Positions 38,777 through 42,329 of a DNA stretch of 42,329 nt are shown in pieces. The position numbers and the translations under genes are program-made. The stretch is from Nevskia sp. Its GTDB lineage: Bacteria > Pseudomonadota > Gammaproteobacteria > Nevskiales > Nevskiaceae. The stretch lies in the NCBI GenBank assembly GCA_030694365.1, contig JAUXYM010000017.1, forward strand, positions 1 to 42,329, given 5' to 3'. How positions within the stretch are numbered: the stretch's first letter is position 1; every line of letters begins with the position of its first letter. The notes under the pieces were generated by a model. The model saw only the letters and a program-made list of their open reading frames with translations, made no database searches and was not told where the DNA came from.

Positions 38777-39864
38777 CCAACCAGCCCGAACATCTGCAGA
38801 ACGATCGCTTCCTCCGCGCGCTGAAGCGCCAGCCGGTCGACCGCACACCGGTCTGGCTGATGCGCCAGGCCGGTCGCTATTTACCTGAATACCGCGCCAG
38901 CCGCGCCAAGGCCGGCGATTTCCTGAGCCTGTGCAAGAACCCGGATCTGGCCTGCGAAGTCACCCTGCAGCCGATCGATCGCTACGGCTTCGATGCCGCG
39001 ATCCTGTTCTCGGACATCCTGACCATCCCGGATGCGATGGGCCTCGGCCTGTACTTCACCGAGGGCGAAGGTCCGGCGTTCAAGAAGACAGTGCGCACCG
39101 CCGCCGACATCGCCGCCTTGCCAATCCCTGATCCGGAAACCGAGCTGCGCTACGTGATGGATGGTGTGCGCGCCTGCAAGAAAGGCCTCGCCGGCCGCGT
39201 GCCGCTCATTGGTTTTGCCGGCAGCCCGTGGACGCTCGCCACCTACATGATCGAAGGCAGTGGCTCCAAGGACTTCCGCAATGCCAAAGCGATGCGCTAC
39301 GGCGCGCCGCATCTGCTGAAAGCCCTGCTCGACAAGCTGACCGAATCGGTGGCGCTGTATCTGGCAGCCCAGGCCGACGCCGGTGCCAACGCGCTGATGA
39401 TCTTCGACACCTGGGGCGGCGTGCTCGATCGCGAGGGTTACAAGTTCTTCTCGCTGGCGTCGATGGCGAAGCTGGTCGATCGCCTGAAAGTGCTGGCGCC
39501 CGGCGTGCCGGTGATCCTGTTCTCGAAGGGCTGCGGCCAGTTCCTGCTGGAGATGTCGGCGACCGGCTGTGCCGGTTTGGGTGTCGACTGGACCACCAAC
39601 ATCGGCGACGCGCGGCACATGGTCGGCGGCAGCGTGGCACTCCAAGGCAATCTTGATCCGACCGCTTTGTTCGCGCCGCCGGAGACGATCCGCGATCTGG
39701 TTGGCAAGATCCTCGACGATTACGGCCCGGCCAACGGCCACATCTTCAACCTCGGCCACGGCATCGTGCCGGGCACGCCGCCGGAGAATGTCGCGGCACT
39801 CGTCGAAGCGGTGCGCGAACTGAGCCCGCAGTACCACGAGATCGCCGAAGCCGAAGCGCTTTGA
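38773..39864 (+). CDS. hemE: Uroporphyrinogen decarboxylase
   Basis: A 363-residue enzyme that decarboxylates uroporphyrinogen III to coproporphyrinogen III in haem synthesis. The family signature is [16 protein letters not shown] (about 26-41), with a conserved [12 protein letters not shown] holding the catalytic Asp. [16 protein letters not shown] and FDTWGGVL and [15 protein letters not shown] are all present. Length is normal. It is coupled to pyrF by a 4-nt overlap and followed directly by the acyltransferase gene. Confidence 0.97.
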   Translation: MTNQPEHLQNDRFLRALKRQPVDRTPVWLMRQAGRYLPEYRASRAKAGDFLSLCKNPDLACEVTLQPIDRYGFDAAILFSDILTIPDAMGLGLYFTEGEGPAFKKTVRTAADIAALPIPDPETELRYVMDGVRACKKGLAGRVPLIGFAGSPWTLATYMIEGSGSKDFRNAKAMRYGAPHLLKALLDKLTESVALYLAAQADAGANALMIFDTWGGVLDREGYKFFSLASMAKLVDRLKVLAPGVPVILFSKGCGQFLLEMSATGCAGLGVDWTTNIGDARHMVGGSVALQGNLDPTALFAPPETIRDLVGKILDDYGPANGHIFNLGHGIVPGTPPENVAALVEAVRELSPQYHEIAEAEAL

Positions 39865-39872
39865 TCGGCACG

Positions 39873-40787
39873 ATGAACTACGCGGGCCTGAAGCGCTGGC
39901 TGCCGCCGCAGGCGATCGGCGTGCTGACCTTCGCCGCGATGTTCATCGTGCTGATGATCTGGGCCGGCTCGCTGATCCTGCCGGCCGGGATCATCAAGCT
40001 GCTGTTGCCATTCCCGCCGCTGACCCGCCAGCTCGATCGCTGGATCGCCTGGTGTGCGAACCACGGCTGGGTCGGCTGGAACCAGCAGGTGTTCCGGGTG
40101 TTGCACGGCCGGCGCGAGAACTGCTCGATCAACGGCGCGCTTGATCCGGCGCGCAGCTGGATGATCGTCAGCAATCACCAGAGCTGGGCCGACATCCTGA
40201 TCCTGTTCGACGTCATGTACGGCCGCACGCCGTTTCCGCGCTTCTTCATGAAGCGCGAGCTGATCTGGGTTCCGCTGGTCGGTTTCGTCTGCTGGGCGCT
40301 GGACATGCCGTTCATGAAGCGCAATTCGGCGGAAGCCATCGCGAAGAATCCCGGCCTGCGCAATTCCGATCTCGAAACCACGCGACAGTTCTGCGACAAG
40401 TTCAAGAAACGCCCGATCGCGGTGGTGAATTTCCTCGAAGGCACGCGCTACACGCCGGCCAAGGCGGCTGCCAAAGGCTCGCCGTACCGGCATCTGCTGC
40501 GGCCGAAGTCCGGCGGCTTCAGCTTCACCTTGAACGCGATGGGCGAACAGTTTGCGGGGCTGATCGACGTCACCATCGTCTACCTGCCCACCGGCAACAC
40601 CCGCAGCAAGCTGTGGAGCTGGCTGTGCGGCGAGCAGAACGCGGCTTATGTGCAGGTCGATGTGAGGCCGCTGCCAGCCGAACTGCTCGGTGGCGACTAC
40701 CAGGATGACGAAGCCTTCCGTGAGCGCTTCCAGGATTGGGTCAACGGCCTGTGGACGGACAAGGACGCGCTGATCTCGCGGCTGTGA
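39873..40787 (+). CDS. PlsC-type acyltransferase
   Basis: A 304-residue membrane-linked acyltransferase of the YihG/LCLAT type, probably acylating lysophospholipids. An N-terminal hydrophobic region spans about 16-46. The HX4D catalytic motif is NHQSWAD (His102, Asp107). The downstream PRFFMKRELIWVPLVG and FLEGTRYTPAK (EGTR, substrate phosphate binding) match the family. An in-frame TTG at 39861 overlapping the hemE stop is an alternative start. Substrate unknown. Confidence 0.92.
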   Translation: MNYAGLKRWLPPQAIGVLTFAAMFIVLMIWAGSLILPAGIIKLLLPFPPLTRQLDRWIAWCANHGWVGWNQQVFRVLHGRRENCSINGALDPARSWMIVSNHQSWADILILFDVMYGRTPFPRFFMKRELIWVPLVGFVCWALDMPFMKRNSAEAIAKNPGLRNSDLETTRQFCDKFKKRPIAVVNFLEGTRYTPAKAAAKGSPYRHLLRPKSGGFSFTLNAMGEQFAGLIDVTIVYLPTGNTRSKLWSWLCGEQNAAYVQVDVRPLPAELLGGDYQDDEAFRERFQDWVNGLWTDKDALISRL

Positions 40788-40798
40788 TTCGCCGATCT

Positions 40799-40892
40799 CC
40801 TTCCCCCGCTTTGCGGGGGAAGGCCGGGATGGGGGCGGTTGACGGTGGCGCGCACGTCAAACGCCCCACCCCAACCCTCCCCCAAAAAACAC
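40799..40892. repeat. Second, truncated copy of the GC-rich palindrome
   Basis: CCTTCCCCCGC (40799-40809) and GCGGGGGAAGG (40813-40823) form a perfect 11-bp stem with a TTT loop. GGGATGGGGGCGGT follows and a partial returning arm CGCCCCACCCCAACCCTCCC comes near 40862-40881. Its layout matches the hrpA element (34134-34262), but the last hairpin is missing where the IS50-like end begins at 40893. It may double as a 3' structure for the acyltransferase operon. Confidence 0.7.
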
Positions 40893-42192
40893 CTGTCTCT
40901 TGATCACATCTGTTTAGCCATTTGTTTAGCGATCTGATAGCCCTCGACGCGCTTCTGGAGGCGTGCCCATCCGTGCCAGAGGGTGTCCCATCCAGGGCGT
41001 CCGGTGCGCTTGGTGTTGGCGAATCCGCCCAGTTTGGCGATCGCCAAACACGCCCAGCGGAGCGAGGGAGGCGTGTCGGGAAGCGGGTGCCGCTCGCTGG
41101 AGTGCCACAGGACACGCCACTGCTCCTGCGTCAGCACCGTATCGCAGGATCGCGCCGATTCGCTTTCCACCGGCGCATCCACATGCTCGCGCAGTTGCAG
41201 CAGACGCACGGCCAGGAAGGCGGTGATCACCAGCATCCGTTCCAGATTCTCAGGACTCTGAAAACGTTGCCGTTCCACCCCGACGCCGCTCTTCCAGGCT
41301 TTGTGATACTCCTCGATGCGCCAGCGTAATTCGTAGTACCTCACCACCTGCAGGGCGTGCTCGGCGCTGCTCACCGGTTCGGTGGTGAGCAATATCCAGC
41401 GCAAGGCGTCCTCCCCCGGCACCGGATCAATCTCCTGAGCCAGCACGACGTTGACCGTCAGCGGCGCCCCTTTCCGGGATCGGTTGGCAGGCGGCTGCAG
41501 TTCCACGCGCAGGCTGCGCAGCAGCAGCTTGGCTTGCCGGGCGCGGCGTCCCGCGCGTTGTGCGATGTCCACCGTGTAACAGCACAAGGCCTGCGCCTCC
41601 TGCGTAAGCGTGGCAAACAACGTCTGCTCGGCTTGCGATACACCACGATCCGACTGCGCCCGCAGGATGAAGCGATGACCCTGCTGCTGCTTGTAGGACA
41701 GGTATTCATAGACGTCCGACTCGCGGTCACACACCGAGATCGTGCGTGCCATCGCCTCGCCCAGGCGTGCGGCCATGCGCACGGAGGCCTGTTCCCACTG
41801 GTAGCTTTCCTTGTCTTCGTAGGCGCGCTGCTTGCGCGCGTGCTTCTTGCCGTATTCCGCGTCGTCCCGGCACCAGTGGCGCTGCTCAATCAGCCCGAGG
41901 GTGTGCTCGCGGGTCGCATCCAGCAGAAGGACCGAATGCACCAGATAGCCTCGGTGCCGCGCCTCGCGCTGGCTGCCGGTGCCCCCCAGGCGGGCCGCCG
42001 CTGCATGCGCATAGCTCGCGCTCGTGGTGTCTTCCACCGCCAGCAGCCGTTCCGCCGACTGCGCTTGCTGCGCCACACACCCAAAGCCTGCGTCCCGGAT
42101 CGCTCCCATATGCGCGAACCTACAAGCCGTGCGGCTGGAACGGATTGAGGGATTCGTTTGCGTGGCGGCTCAGCCAGCCAGTATTGGACGCT
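40893..42192 (-). mobile_element. Truncated Tn5/IS50-like insertion sequence (IS4 family)
   Basis: The plus-strand left edge CTGTCTCTTGATCACATCT (40893-40911) matches the 19-bp inside end of IS50 at all but one base, from memory. As in IS50, the transposase stop codon lies within this end (TCA at 40904-40906). The far end, with the transposase N-terminus and outer repeat, is missing; only 83 bp separate the last homologous region from the IS630 end at 42192. Confidence 0.88.
40904..42109 (-). pseudogene. Tn5-like transposase, N-terminus lost
   Basis: A 401-residue frame clearly related to Tn5 transposase (about 476). Catalytic residues are present: Asp27 in AVEDTTS, Asp128 in SVCDRESD and Glu266 in the YELRWRIEEYHKAWK YREK region. 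The C-terminal dimerisation part runs to the stop. About 70-75 residues, the DNA-end-binding region, are missing. Upstream in frame a TGA stop lies at 42170-42172, about 20 codons before the first ATG. Without the N-terminal domain it should not transpose by itself. Confidence 0.85.
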
Positions 42193-42329
42193 AGAGCGTT
42201 TTTGATTTAAAAACATACGTATGGTAAAGACTCCTCAAGTATCTGAGGGGACAGCGATGCGCGCTTACTCACAAGACTTGCGGGATCGGGCGTTGGCGGC
42301 GCTGGGGCGTGGCGAGAGCATCAGTTCGA
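42192..42329 (+). mobile_element. IS630-family element, left part only
   Basis: TA (42192-42193) precedes GAGCGTTTTTGATTTAAAAA (42194-42213), an IS630-like terminal repeat. It matches the MITE end at 31442. The element runs off the window. Confidence 0.82.
42257..42329 (+). CDS. IS630-family transposase, N-terminal fragment at window edge
   Basis: The ATG at 42257 opens MRAYSQDLRDRALAALGRGE, the standard helix-turn-helix start of IS630-type transposases (MKAYSxDLRxRVVxA). GAGGGGACAGCG just upstream gives a ribosome site. About 24 codons are visible. Whether the rest is intact is outside the window. Confidence 0.85.
   Translation, partial: MRAYSQDLRDRALAALGRGESISS

Noticed and set aside
40799-40823. 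Intrinsic terminator after the acyltransferase gene
   Set aside because: No T tract follows; it belongs to the GC-rich palindrome family also found in hrpA.

Overview
The window is high-GC, densely coded chromosomal DNA from a gammaproteobacterium. The protein set and gene pairings (type IV pilus pilMNOPQ next to a class A PBP, aroK-aroB-dgt, gltB/gltD, pyrF-hemE) fit Nevskiales/Xanthomonadales-type bacteria such as Nevskia, Solimonas or Hydrocarboniphaga. That placement is inferred from the look of the proteins, not from a search.

Layout. 1-2333 (minus strand): nfeD and an SPFH/stomatin gene, a large inverted repeat, and sufE. 2388-7372 (plus): msrP-msrQ, rph, rdgB, hemW, a double CPXCG zinc-ribbon protein and rpmE2, which ends in a clear intrinsic terminator. 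7669-8961: gltA. 9070-12146 (minus): an uncharacterised gene coupled to the PBP1A gene. 12488-17709 (plus): pilM-N-O-P-Q. 17820-21314 (plus): aroK-aroB-dgt followed by a RAYT-type transposase. 21515-28132 (plus): glutamate synthase gltB and gltD with a small secreted cysteine protein between them, behind a good sigma-54-type promoter match. 28137-29267 (minus): unknown gene. 29382-31418: yceH and an OmpA-family porin. 31440-31593: a MITE. 31652-35638: hrpA, carrying an in-frame palindromic insertion. 35635-37248 (minus): an exported unknown protein. 37462-40787 (plus): ccdA-ccdB-pyrF-hemE-acyltransferase. 40799-42329: a GC-rich palindrome, a 5'-truncated Tn5/IS50-like element and the start of an IS630-family element.

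Most genes are core functions: Fe-S and haem biosynthesis, shikimate pathway, nucleotide pool cleaning, nitrogen assimilation, cell wall and pilus secretin. The unusual content lies mainly in non-coding and mobile structure. A short IS630-like MITE shares its ends with the IS630 copy at the right edge. A GC-rich palindrome is accommodated in frame within the hrpA helicase gene and recurs before the IS50-like remnant. A 3'-end element is shared by nfeD and pilQ. A perfect hairpin abuts the rph start codon. A ccdAB toxin-antitoxin pair lies directly in front of pyrF-hemE. I found no CRISPR array, rRNA or tRNA, and no obvious new multigene defence or biosynthetic system.
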